Assembly: GCF_030848395.1 (NCBI RefSeq)
Contig: NZ_JAVDBT010000009.1
Location: forward strand, 62,001 to 126,000
Direction: 5' to 3'
Source: Pseudogemmobacter lacusdianii
GTDB taxonomy: Bacteria > Pseudomonadota > Alphaproteobacteria > Rhodobacterales > Rhodobacteraceae
Length of the DNA stretch: 64,000 bases
A program made the translations under genes and the position numbers. How positions within the stretch are numbered: the first letter of the stretch is position 1; each line of letters opens with the position of its first letter. This document shows positions 40,330 through 48,690 of this stretch, piece by piece. The notes under the pieces are model-generated. The model had not been told where the DNA came from, made no database searches, and saw nothing but the letters and a program-made list of their open reading frames with translations.

Positions 40330-40709
40330 GTCACATCTCCCGACAGGCTATCCTTACGCCTCTGGGGATAATCCCCACGCCGCGCCGCCGCAAGACGTTG
40401 CAGAGCCGCTAAAGCGCCTACGGCAAAAATGTCTGAGAATAATGGACCCAAAGCGCCAGAAAGCTGCCCCCCATCAAAAGGCAGCGCAGCCACAGCGACA
40501 TGCCGCGCGGGTGGTCTGGAAGGGCAAGCCATTGGTCCATCCCGAAGGCTTACCACAACATAGGCGACGGAATCGCCCCTCACGACCAAAACAGAACGTT
40601 TCCCCAGCCGCACCAATGGCCATATCCCGTCCCGGAACGCCGCGCCGCCCTTTTCCTTTTGCCGCCCATGCGCTATGGGCTTTTGCGTTAGATTCAAGGA
40701 CCGCCGCAG
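40330..40709. other. gap upstream of pheT
   Basis: About 380 bp between the divergent lipoprotein gene and pheT. A plus-strand frame is open across it but reads as low-complexity basic sequence (many Pro/Arg/His) and overlaps pheT out of phase, so I do not call it. pheS is not in this gap. Confidence 0.5.
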
Positions 40710-43127
40710 ATGAAATTCACCCTTTCCTGGCTTCACGATCACCTTGAGACCGAGGCCTCTGTCGAGACGCTGACCGAGACGCTGACCGATCTGGGGCTTG
40801 AGGTCGAAGGTGTTGCGGATCCCGCCGCCACTTTGGGCGCCTTCCGCATCTGCAAAGTGATCGAAGCCGTGCAGCACCCCAATGCCGATCGGCTGCGGGT
40901 TTGCCGCGTGGCAACCTATCCGGGCGGCCCCGGCTCGACGATGGTCGAAGTGCAGGTGGTCTGCGGCGCGCCCAATGCCCGCACCGGCCTTGTCGGCGTT
41001 TTCGCCCCCGTCGGCACCCATGTGCCCGGCACGGGCGTTGATCTGAAACCGGGCAATCTGCGCGGCGTGGACTCGAACGGCATGCTCTGCTCTGAGCGTG
41101 AGCTGCTCTTGTCCGACGACCATGACGGCATCATCGATCTGCCCGAAGATGCGCCGCTTGGCGCGCGCTTCATCGATTATAAGGGCCTCAACGACCCGGT
41201 GATCGAGATCAAGATCACCCCGAACCGCCCCGATGCGCTTGGCATCCACGGCATCGCGCGCGATCTTGCCGCACGCGGCCTTGGCAAGCTGAAGGCTCCG
41301 CAACTGCCCGAGATTGCAGGCCACTTCCCCTCGCCCATCAAGGTGGAAATCTCCGATGAGCTGAAGGCCAAAGGCTGCCCGCATTTCGCTGGCCGTCTGA
41401 TCCGTGGCGTCAAGAACGGCCCCTCGCCCGAGTGGTTGCAGACCCGGCTGAAATCCATCGGTCTGCGCCCGATCTCGACGCTGGTCGACATCACCAACTA
41501 CTTCACCTTCGCCTATAACCGCCCGCTGCACGTCTTTGACGCCGATAAAGTCGCAGGCGGCGTGCTGCGGATCGCAGCGGCCAAGGGTGGCGAAGAGTTC
41601 CTTGCCCTCGACGGCAAGACCTACACCCTCTCCGCCGGTCAAATGGTCATCAGCGATGACAATGGCGTGGAATCCCTCGCCGGCATCATGGGCGGTGAGG
41701 CCTCGGGCTGCACCGATGACACTGTCAATGTCTTCTTGGAATCGGCCTTCTGGGATCCGATCACCATCGCCACCACGGGCCGCGCGCTGAAGATCAACTC
41801 GGATGCCCGCTACCGGTTTGAGCGCGGCGTCGATCCGGCCTTCACCCTGCCCGGCCTTGATATGGCCGCACAAATGATCGTCGATCTTTGCGGTGGTGAG
41901 GCTTCGGCCGTGGTGCAAGACGGTGCCGCCTTGGACACCAAACGCGCCTATAAGCTGAACCCGGCCCGCGTGATCAGCCTTGTCGGCATGGAAATCCCCG
42001 AGGCCGAGCAGCGCCAAACGCTGACCGCGCTTGGCTTCCAGATGAACGGCCTCATGGCCACCCCGCCCAGCTGGCGCCCCGATGTGCTGGGCGAGGCAGA
42101 TCTGGTGGAAGAGGTCGCCCGCATCGCCTCGCTCGCCAAGCTCAAAGGCGCGCCGATGGCCCGCGTGGTGCCGGGCGTGCCGCGCCCGATCCTCACGCCC
42201 TTGCAGCAGCGCGAGAAGGCTGCGCGCCGCCAGATCGCGGCTTTGGGCTACAACGAATGCGTGACCTATAGCTTCATCGACAGCAAATCCGCCGCGCTCT
42301 TCGGTGGCGGCTCGGATGCGGTGCGGATCGAAAACCCGATCTCGTCGGAGATGAGCCACCTGCGCCCGGACCTCCTGCCCGGCCTTCTGGCCGCTGCCGC
42401 CCGCAACCAAGCGCGTGGTTTCATGGATCTGGCCTTGTTCGAGGTTGGCCCGGTCTTCACCGGCGGTGAGCCCGGCGATCAACAGCTGCAAGCCACCGGC
42501 ATTCTGGTCGGCTCCGCAGCACCGCGCGACACGCATGGCTCGCGCCGCTTGGTCGATGTCTTCGACGCCAAGGCCGATGTCGAGGCGGTGCTCGCCACGC
42601 TCGGCGCGCCTGCCAAGGTGCAGATCAGCCGCAAGGTCGCGGGCTGGTGGCATCCCGGCCGCTCGGGCGCGATTGGTCTGGGGCCGAACACCATGGCGAC
42701 CTTCGGCGAGGTGCACCCCCGCATTCTGGCCGAGATGGATGTCAAAGGCCCGGTCGTGGCCTTCACCGTCCTTATCGCCAATGTGCCGCAGCCCAAGGTG
42801 AAAACCCCGACCCGCCCGGCCTTGGCGATTTCGGCCCTGCAAGCGGTGGAGCGTGACTTTGCCTTCGTCGTTGGCGCCGAGGTCGAAAGTCTGACGGCGG
42901 TGAATGCCGCCCAAGGTGCCGATAAGGCGCTGATCGAAAGCGTGCGCGTCTTCGACCAATTCACCGGCCCGAAAGCCGAGGCGCAGATGGGTGAGGGCAA
43001 GAAGTCCATCGCTTTGACCGTGCGCCTGCAGCCCGGCGAGAAGACCCTCACAGACGCCGAGATCGAGGCCGTATCGGCCAAGATCGTCGAGAAAGTCACC
43101 AAGGCGACCGGCGGCACTTTGCGCTAA
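40710..43127 (+). CDS. pheT: phenylalanyl-tRNA synthetase beta subunit
   Basis: The 805-aa beta chain of the alpha2-beta2 synthetase. It has the N-terminal tRNA-binding (EMAP/OB) domain (about 40-150; HPNADRLRVCRV), B3/4 editing domain (LVDITNYFTFAYNRPLHVFDA, about 255-275), B5 domain, the catalytic-like core (ISSEMSHLRPDLLPGLL) and the C-terminal FDX-anticodon-binding domain ending VEKVTKATGGTLR. The N-terminal start MKFTLSWLHDHL is canonical. pheS is not immediately upstream, so the two subunit genes are separated here. Confidence 0.97.
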   Translation: MKFTLSWLHDHLETEASVETLTETLTDLGLEVEGVADPAATLGAFRICKVIEAVQHPNADRLRVCRVATYPGGPGSTMVEVQVVCGAPNARTGLVGVFAPVGTHVPGTGVDLKPGNLRGVDSNGMLCSERELLLSDDHDGIIDLPEDAPLGARFIDYKGLNDPVIEIKITPNRPDALGIHGIARDLAARGLGKLKAPQLPEIAGHFPSPIKVEISDELKAKGCPHFAGRLIRGVKNGPSPEWLQTRLKSIGLRPISTLVDITNYFTFAYNRPLHVFDADKVAGGVLRIAAAKGGEEFLALDGKTYTLSAGQMVISDDNGVESLAGIMGGEASGCTDDTVNVFLESAFWDPITIATTGRALKINSDARYRFERGVDPAFTLPGLDMAAQMIVDLCGGEASAVVQDGAALDTKRAYKLNPARVISLVGMEIPEAEQRQTLTALGFQMNGLMATPPSWRPDVLGEADLVEEVARIASLAKLKGAPMARVVPGVPRPILTPLQQREKAARRQIAALGYNECVTYSFIDSKSAALFGGGSDAVRIENPISSEMSHLRPDLLPGLLAAAARNQARGFMDLALFEVGPVFTGGEPGDQQLQATGILVGSAAPRDTHGSRRLVDVFDAKADVEAVLATLGAPAKVQISRKVAGWWHPGRSGAIGLGPNTMATFGEVHPRILAEMDVKGPVVAFTVLIANVPQPKVKTPTRPALAISALQAVERDFAFVVGAEVESLTAVNAAQGADKALIESVRVFDQFTGPKAEAQMGEGKKSIALTVRLQPGEKTLTDAEIEAVSAKIVEKVTKATGGTLR

Positions 43128-43147
43128 GCCTGACAGATAAAACGAAC

Positions 43148-43174
43148 AAAGGCCGCCCCAAGGGGCGGCCTTTT
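43148..43174 (+). terminator. Rho-independent terminator after pheT
   Basis: AAAGGCCGCCCC, AA loop, GGGGCGGCCTTTT. It also lies beyond the 3' end of the convergent RTX gene and can act in both directions. Confidence 0.9.
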
Positions 43175-43191
43175 GCTTTGCGGCAGATCAC

Positions 43192-45321
43192 TCAGTGCGC
43201 CGGTGCAGCTTCGGCGACCAGCAAAAGTTTTGCTTCAAAACTTTTGAGCGTCGGACGGGCGGCCGGGTAGTGCCTCTGTTCGGCAAGCTCGGGGAAAAGC
43301 CGCAAGACCTCCTCCCGCGTCGCCTCGCCCATGCCGGCCAAAGTGCGCTCACCAGGCTGGAAGCTCTCGCTCCAAGCGCCATCTGACAGAACCACTTCAT
43401 GGCGGTCAAAGAGCAAGTGGATGTAGCAAATCTCCTCGGCCGCCAGATCGACCACACCGGGCAGATGCAAAAGATGCTCGGCCTGCACCAACACCTCTTC
43501 CGAGCCGAACATCAACGCCGCGCGCGGATCGCAAATCAGCATCCGGTGCTGGCGGCTGACCTTCATATCCCGCTCGGGCAGGCCCTGCCCCAAGGCCCCG
43601 GCGCGGATCAAGATCGGATGCAACCGTGGATCTGCCTGCATCTCGGCCAGCCCCAGCTGCTTACGCCCGACCCAGCGCAGCTCTTGCAGCCCGTGATCGC
43701 GCGTCATCACCCGGTCGCCAGCCCGCAGGTTCTCCACCCGACGCTCACCACGCTCGCATAGGATTCTGGTGCCACGCGTGAAGCAAGGAATGACCTTCTC
43801 GATGTTGCGGAAGGTCATGCTGCCCGAGATTTGACCCTTATCGTCATAGAAGGTCACCGTGCCATTCTCGGGGTTCGTCGGATCATAGGCGACCTTCAAC
43901 GGGCCAAGCCCGCTCAGATCCAGCACGTCCCATTCGGTCTTGCTTTCCCCGCCATCGATGTACCCACCCGGAGCCCCAAGGAAGGTATCAGTGCCACCGC
44001 CGCCATAGATCGCCGCCGCGCCCGAACCGGTGTAGAGGTTGTCGCCCTCACCGCCATAGATCGTATCGCCCGCGCCTGCGGTGATGCTGTCATCGCCCGC
44101 ACCGGCATAGATCAGATCCGCGCCCTCGCCGCCGATGATGATATCGTCACCCTCGTCAGCATAGATCGTATCTGCGCCGGCCCCGCCATAGATCGTGTCA
44201 CTGCCCGCACCGGCATAGATCAGATCGCGCCCCTCGCCGCCGCTGATCCAATCCTCACCATCCTCGGCAAGGATCTTGTCATCGCCCGCACCGCCGTCGA
44301 TGCTGTCATTGCCGGCACCGCCGTAGATCAGATCGTTGCCGGCGCCGCCGTCCAGAGTGTCATCGCCCGCGCCGCCGAAAAGCTGGTCATGCCCCTCGCC
44401 GCCGAACAAGAGATCCTCACCGGTCTCGCCAAAGAGGATATCGTTGCCCGCGCCGCCATAGATGGTGTCACGCCCATCGCCCCCAGCCAGCCAATCATTG
44501 CCAGCACCGCCGTCAATGCTGTCGTTACCCTCGCCGCCCTCGGCCGTGTCATCGCCTGCGCCTGCGATCAGCGTGTCATTGCCGGTGCCGCCATAAAGGC
44601 TGTCATTGCCGTCTTTGGCGTCGATGTAGTCATTGCCGCCGCCGCCATAGAAAAGGTTGGTATAGGCATCGCTGCCAGACCCCATCTGATCAAAGCCAAT
44701 CAGCGTGTCATCGAAAGCCGAGCCGATGACCCCATCGACCCCGCTTAAGACATCGCCCGCCGCATGGCCGCCGCTGGCGGTCATGTTGCTTAGATTGATC
44801 GAAACACCGGCGTCGGAGTCGGTGTAATCCGCAAGATCAAGGCCTTCCGCACCGGTCAGCGTGTCCGCCCCGGACCCGCCCCGCAATGTGTCATCGCCAA
44901 CACCGCCGTAAAGCGCATCATTGCCGGTGCCGCCGCTTAGAAAGTTGTCTGCGGCATCGCCGGTCAAGGTATCGGCAAAATCCGAACCAATGACATTCTC
45001 AACCCCCGAGAGCGTGTCGCTGGCCGCATCGCCACCACTGCCGCGCCCGGTGCTGAGGTTGACATTCACCCCCGCGCCCGAGCTGGAATAATCCGCCGTA
45101 TCAATGCCATCGCCGCCGAAAAGCCGGTCTGCGCCCGCGCCACCAATCAGCGTGTCATCGCCCGCGCCACCGTAAAGCTGGTCATTGCCGGTGCCGCCAT
45201 CGAGCACATCATTGCCCGCGCCGCCGTAAAGCGTGTCGCGCCCAGACAGGCCCGAGATGACATCGTTTTCATCCCCACCGTTAAGGGTGTTGTTGCCGCT
45301 CGTCCCCGTAATCGTCGTCAC
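43192..45321 (-). CDS. RTX calcium-repeat protein with C-terminal Hint domain
   Basis: A 709-aa secreted-type protein. Residues from about 8 to 470 hold roughly two dozen GGxGxDxxx nonapeptide repeats in several blocks, which fold into calcium-bound beta rolls outside the cell. Spacers read [15 protein letters not shown] and [15 protein letters not shown]. At Cys513 a Hint_2 domain starts ([13 protein letters not shown]), with [12 protein letters not shown] and VSRQHRML, suggesting self-cleavage. No N-terminal signal peptide, as expected for a type I secretion client. The start is GTG at 45321 with GAGG upstream. The 3' coding end contains a 25-bp perfect inverted repeat. Confidence 0.92.
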   Translation of the reverse strand: MTTITGTSGNNTLNGGDENDVISGLSGRDTLYGGAGNDVLDGGTGNDQLYGGAGDDTLIGGAGADRLFGGDGIDTADYSSSGAGVNVNLSTGRGSGGDAASDTLSGVENVIGSDFADTLTGDAADNFLSGGTGNDALYGGVGDDTLRGGSGADTLTGAEGLDLADYTDSDAGVSINLSNMTASGGHAAGDVLSGVDGVIGSAFDDTLIGFDQMGSGSDAYTNLFYGGGGNDYIDAKDGNDSLYGGTGNDTLIAGAGDDTAEGGEGNDSIDGGAGNDWLAGGDGRDTIYGGAGNDILFGETGEDLLFGGEGHDQLFGGAGDDTLDGGAGNDLIYGGAGNDSIDGGAGDDKILAEDGEDWISGGEGRDLIYAGAGSDTIYGGAGADTIYADEGDDIIIGGEGADLIYAGAGDDSITAGAGDTIYGGEGDNLYTGSGAAAIYGGGGTDTFLGAPGGYIDGGESKTEWDVLDLSGLGPLKVAYDPTNPENGTVTFYDDKGQISGSMTFRNIEKVIPCFTRGTRILCERGERRVENLRAGDRVMTRDHGLQELRWVGRKQLGLAEMQADPRLHPILIRAGALGQGLPERDMKVSRQHRMLICDPRAALMFGSEEVLVQAEHLLHLPGVVDLAAEEICYIHLLFDRHEVVLSDGAWSESFQPGERTLAGMGEATREEVLRLFPELAEQRHYPAARPTLKSFEAKLLLVAEAAPAH
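43222..43246. repeat. 25-bp perfect inverted repeat inside the RTX 3' end
   Basis: CAAAAGTTTTG, CTT, CAAAACTTTTG: 11-bp arms around a three-base loop, encoding the C-terminal residues KSFEAKLL. Its A/T-rich arms are out of keeping with the GC-rich surroundings and resemble the palindrome at 56941-56962. Confidence 0.8.
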
Positions 45322-45534
45322 TGCCAGACCGCCTCATCCGCAGCGGGTTAATCCCGCCTGCTTCGCTTGCTATTGGTGAATAGATTCTGCCCAAATTATC
45401 TTGATATTTAGACATTTAGCGCAGCGCAAGCGAGCGAAACGTCACATTTTTGCGCGCCCCTTGGCAGCGCGTGGATGAGCCTCGTCGCCCAGCCGCCGCA
45501 TTGCAGAGCGGCCGGGCGCAGATGCCTGCCGCGC
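45322..45534. other. promoter region of the RTX gene and 3' end of the 45.5-53.3 kb operon
   Basis: About 210 bp. The part at 45370-45420 is AT-rich (AATTATCTTGATATTTAGACATTTAG), unusual here, and is the likely RTX promoter or regulatory region. I did not identify a clear -35/-10 pair or a terminator for the upstream operon. Confidence 0.45.
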
Positions 45535-46206
45535 TTAACGGCGCGGCTTGCTTTTCCAGCTGCCAAGCCAGCCCGTGAAGCGCCCCCAAGCGCCCCGCGC
45601 GCCCGCCGCCGCCTCATCGGCCCGCGCATCCACCCGGTCCCACGCATCACCAGCCCGGTCAAAAGCCGGATCAATCGTGCGCTCTCGGAACTGCAGCCAC
45701 ATGCGGCGGATGAGCAGCAAAATAAAGCCCAGCATCACGAAGAAGAAGATGTTGAACCACGGGATGATCGTCACATCCGGCCCTTCAACTTGCTTCACCC
45801 CCACCGCGTTGGGGAAGATGGTGAAAAGCTTGTTGCGCCAGCCGTAATGCGTGATCGACACCCAAACCGGCGCCTGCGCGGTCGAGACCATATCCTTGGC
45901 CTTGGTCATCAGCCCCGCGCTATCGACCTTGAAATAGGGCGGCCAGCCCCAGCCGGTATCCTCATTGCGAAACTCCATGGTCTTGCCATCGGGGTAGCGC
46001 GCATTGATGAAATAGACATCGCGGCTGGTCGAGTTGACCATGCCAACCTCGGCCCGGCTCCAGAAGATCGAGTTCTCGCCCACATCCACCCGACGGTTCT
46101 CGGTGCCGACGATCCGCACGATATCGTGCTGCGGCAAGGTGTAATGCAGAAAGCCGCCCACCAGCAAAAACACCAGCAGCCAGAGGGTCCATTTCACATA
46201 ACGCAT
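45535..46206 (-). CDS. membrane protein of unknown function (DUF1523-like)
   Basis: A 223-aa protein with one N-terminal helix (KWTLWLLVFLLVGGFLHY), a soluble domain containing IVGTENRRVDVGENSIFWSRAE, YFINARYPDG and DTGWGWPPYFKVD, a second helix (PWFNIFFFVMLGFILLLI) and a basic, Ala/Arg-rich cytoplasmic tail. From recall this resembles DUF1523. The soluble part should face the periplasm. Last gene of the eight-gene operon, four bases after the preceding gene. Function unknown. Confidence 0.78.
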   Translation of the reverse strand: MRYVKWTLWLLVFLLVGGFLHYTLPQHDIVRIVGTENRRVDVGENSIFWSRAEVGMVNSTSRDVYFINARYPDGKTMEFRNEDTGWGWPPYFKVDSAGLMTKAKDMVSTAQAPVWVSITHYGWRNKLFTIFPNAVGVKQVEGPDVTIIPWFNIFFFVMLGFILLLIRRMWLQFRERTIDPAFDRAGDAWDRVDARADEAAAGARGAWGRFTGWLGSWKSKPRR

Positions 46207-46210
46207 CCGG

Positions 46211-46483
46211 TCAATCCCAGTTCACATAAAAGAAAATCAGCGAGAAGCCGATCATGGGCAGGATATAGATAAGCCAAAGCAGGCGCTTTTTCAGCCCCCC
46301 TTCATAGGCTTTCATCCCCGCCTCGATCCAAGCATCCCGGTCGCCCTGCATCGCATCATGGGCCCAACGCTTCTCCAGCGCTTCGCGTTGCAAGGACCGC
46401 CAATAAATGCCGATCAAGACATAGACCACCGTCAGCACCACCATCGCCACCAAAGCAAGCCGCAGCCAGCCAAGGATCATCAT
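46211..46483 (-). CDS. small two-helix membrane protein
   Basis: A 90-aa protein with helices at about residues 3-27 (WLRLALVAMVVLTVVYVLI) and 66-86 (LLWLIYILPMIGFSLIFFY), and a charged cytoplasmic or periplasmic loop between them. The start codon directly follows the stop of the preceding gene (TAGATG), so the two are coupled. No family recognised. Part of the 45.5-53.3 kb operon. Confidence 0.75.
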   Translation of the reverse strand: MMILGWLRLALVAMVVLTVVYVLIGIYWRSLQREALEKRWAHDAMQGDRDAWIEAGMKAYEGGLKKRLLWLIYILPMIGFSLIFFYVNWD

Positions 46484-47857
46484 CTACCGCCCTCCCCAAG
46501 GTCCAACCGCAGCGCCCCGGTTCAACGGCCCGGTGCCGCGCAAGGCCCAGGAAGCCGCACCGCCCGAGGTTGGAGCCAAGTCATCCATCCCCGGCTCCGC
46601 CCCAAACAACGCCTGCCGCGCGCCTTCTCGGTCCAGCTGATACTCGCGGGCAAGGAAATCCGCCACATAGGTCTTTTTGGCCTCATTCCAGCCCGCGTAA
46701 TCTTCGTAAAACCGCTCCTTATGGGTGATGAACAACTGCCGCACATCCATCGGCGCCAGCTCAGCCAGCAGCATATTCACCAAATCCCGGTCCCGACCCG
46801 GCCTTGCCCGCAACGTATAGAAATAGGCCGGATGCTCGCTGGAAATTCGCGGCCAATCGCCCGCGCCTTCCACCCAGCGCAGCATCTCGGCCAGCCCGAG
46901 GAACTCGGCGGGCAGGCCCGCGCCCAAGCGGTAAGCCAATTTCCGCAGCTCCCCCCGTCGCGCATCGCCCATCGCAAGGCCCAGCCGGTCCGCCGCATCG
47001 ACAAGGATGAAATCCATCTTCTGGCGCAAGATCGCGCCCGCATCCGCGCCCCGCGCCTGCACGATCGGCTCGACCAGCTGATTGCGCGCCAGCCAATCGG
47101 CAATCTGGTTGCGATGGCTGAAATCCATCACCTCCGCCGCGGGCATCGCCCCAAGACTGCCAAGGCTTTGCCGCGCGATCACCGCCGGCTTCGGCATATC
47201 ACGAAACACATAGATGCCGCCGAAATGGCTGGTCCAGAAATTGCCCTGCTCAAAGCTCATCGCCGGCAGGCTGATCGGCACCCGCGTCACATCGCCCGTC
47301 TTGCGGGCCAGAGCAATCATCTCAGCAATCAGCGCCTCATCGCGCCAGCCCTCGGGCTCGCCGCGAAACCGCTCGATCAGCTTGGCCAGCTTGCCCGCAT
47401 CGGCCACATGGCCGCCAATCGTATCGGCCTCGACCGTGACCTGCCGAATGTCAAAAAGCCGCGCCGGACTGTCGACCGTATAGACCGAGCCTTGCAGCTC
47501 TCCCGCCACCACATCCCGCGCGGTCAGCGCAAAAAGCTGCGCCTCATTGCGGGCGATGAATTGGTTCAGGATCCCACGCGAGGTGGAGAATTTGATATTG
47601 AGCAGCGGCGCATCCTTCTGCGCCGTCGAGAGCAAAATAAACTGCCGATTGGCCCCGGTCGGGTTAAGGTAAAACCGATCCCCCAACTCATCCCCAATCT
47701 CCGGCGAAAACCCCGAAAGATCGATATGGAAATCGCTAAGCGTGGTTTCCCTGCCCGTGAGATGCCTCAGCGCCCGATTATACCGCGCAACGAGTTGCGG
47801 CGAGGAAACTTCGATGAGATTGCCAAACATAAGGCCGCGGGAGATGAGGTGTTTCAT
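46484..47857 (-). CDS. conserved protein of unknown function (DUF6638-like)
   Basis: A 457-aa soluble protein without signal peptide. From recall it resembles a Rhodobacteraceae family DUF6638; not verified. Recognisable stretches are MKHLISRGLMFGNLIEV, a mixed alpha/beta middle (LYFY-poor; NPTGANRQFILLSTAQKD) and a helical C-terminus ending PLNRGAAVGPWGGR. No catalytic motif seen. Its ATG overlaps the stop of the AT-rich gene (ATGA). In the operon it lies two genes downstream of the AAA ATPase and could be a partner. Confidence 0.78.
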   Translation of the reverse strand: MKHLISRGLMFGNLIEVSSPQLVARYNRALRHLTGRETTLSDFHIDLSGFSPEIGDELGDRFYLNPTGANRQFILLSTAQKDAPLLNIKFSTSRGILNQFIARNEAQLFALTARDVVAGELQGSVYTVDSPARLFDIRQVTVEADTIGGHVADAGKLAKLIERFRGEPEGWRDEALIAEMIALARKTGDVTRVPISLPAMSFEQGNFWTSHFGGIYVFRDMPKPAVIARQSLGSLGAMPAAEVMDFSHRNQIADWLARNQLVEPIVQARGADAGAILRQKMDFILVDAADRLGLAMGDARRGELRKLAYRLGAGLPAEFLGLAEMLRWVEGAGDWPRISSEHPAYFYTLRARPGRDRDLVNMLLAELAPMDVRQLFITHKERFYEDYAGWNEAKKTYVADFLAREYQLDREGARQALFGAEPGMDDLAPTSGGAASWALRGTGPLNRGAAVGPWGGR

Positions 47858-48690
47858 GTGTTACCCTCACTCGGACGCCAATAATCTCCATCTATAATCT
47901 TACCAATCTCAGAAATAGCCTCTTCAATAGGAACTCTTGAGAAAAACTCACGACCACTCGGAGACAAAAACTCTTTTAGCTCTGCGATACCAACCATCAT
48001 CGCTTTAAGTTGATCGAAACCAAAATCCCTTTTTGGATAGGATGTTATGTGACCGCTCGACTTCAGGCCTGCCAACTCGCGACAATTTTCAATAATGACC
48101 TGACAAACGAAAGAGTAAAGTGCGTCCCCTGTTTTCCGTGTGTTCTGGTGATAGTAAAGCTCTTGCCGTCCTTTGGTTCGACCGCCAGAGCTGTTTGGAA
48201 CACTAAATGGCCACGTTTCGAAATTATACGACGCTAGGAAATCAACCATTGCTTCCGCTCTTTGTGCGAGCAGAATCGCATTCTCTTTTTGAAGCTCCGC
48301 CGCTTCGTCTCGCTCAGACCGGTCAGCCTGCACCTTCATCGACCTCGCCATATCTTGGGTGGCCTGTCGTTGCTGCCGGATTTCTTCCCGCGTCGCCTGA
48401 AGTTCTTCGCGCTGGTACCTAAGCTGCGTTGCTTGGAGAGAAACCGTCACAATCACCCAAATGAATGCCAGACTTCCCGCCAAACCAGCGAGGGCGTCCC
48501 CGATTTCATTGGGCCGGGCCGCAATAAAATCGTGCCATTTGACAACGCAGTTCTCGCCGAACATCAGCGATGTCTCGCAGACAGGCGTTAGAGACAAGAG
48601 GACCACCGGAACTACGACGAGTGCGGAAGCGACCCACCCCCAAACCACTGGATTTTTCCAGAACGAAGTTTTCGGCTGTTCCTCCCTCAC
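47854..48690 (-). CDS. AT-rich two-helix membrane/coiled-coil protein embedded in the operon
   Basis: A 278-aa protein starting with GTG at 48690. Helices at about 14-34 and 66-88 flank a short loop with two cysteines. A coiled coil follows (RYQREELQATREEIRQQRQ, about 92-150) and then a cytoplasmic domain (HQNTRKTGDALYSFVCQVI...). The helix-helix-coiled-coil layout recalls membrane proteins annotated as putative phage abortive-infection proteins, but I cannot confirm homology. It overlaps the AAA gene (GTGA) and the DUF6638-like gene (ATGA). The 3' half is AT-rich: bases 47881-47940 have 20 G/C of 60. Likely a transferred gene. Confidence 0.78.
   Translation of the reverse strand: MREEQPKTSFWKNPVVWGWVASALVVVPVVLLSLTPVCETSLMFGENCVVKWHDFIAARPNEIGDALAGLAGSLAFIWVIVTVSLQATQLRYQREELQATREEIRQQRQATQDMARSMKVQADRSERDEAAELQKENAILLAQRAEAMVDFLASYNFETWPFSVPNSSGGRTKGRQELYYHQNTRKTGDALYSFVCQVIIENCRELAGLKSSGHITSYPKRDFGFDQLKAMMVGIAELKEFLSPSGREFFSRVPIEEAISEIGKIIDGDYWRPSEGNT

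Noticed and set aside
40328-40747. Small plus-strand ORF upstream of and overlapping pheT
   Set aside because: Composition is Pro/Arg/His-rich, it overlaps pheT out of frame and has no ribosome site or known family.
40245-42959. Long minus-strand open frame antisense to pheT (about 900 codons)
   Set aside because: The pheT protein on the plus strand is unmistakable; the antisense frame reads as Arg/Gly/His-rich low complexity without domains, as usual in high-GC DNA.
43831-44748. Repetitive plus-strand frame of Ala/Ile/Asp repeats
   Set aside because: Mirror image of the RTX nonapeptide DNA; the periodicity comes from the GGxGxD coding repeats, not from a second gene.
43981-45300. Possible CRISPR-like or tandem DNA repeat array
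   Set aside because: The repeats are 27-bp-like coding units for RTX nonapeptides with variable sequence, not fixed repeats with spacers.
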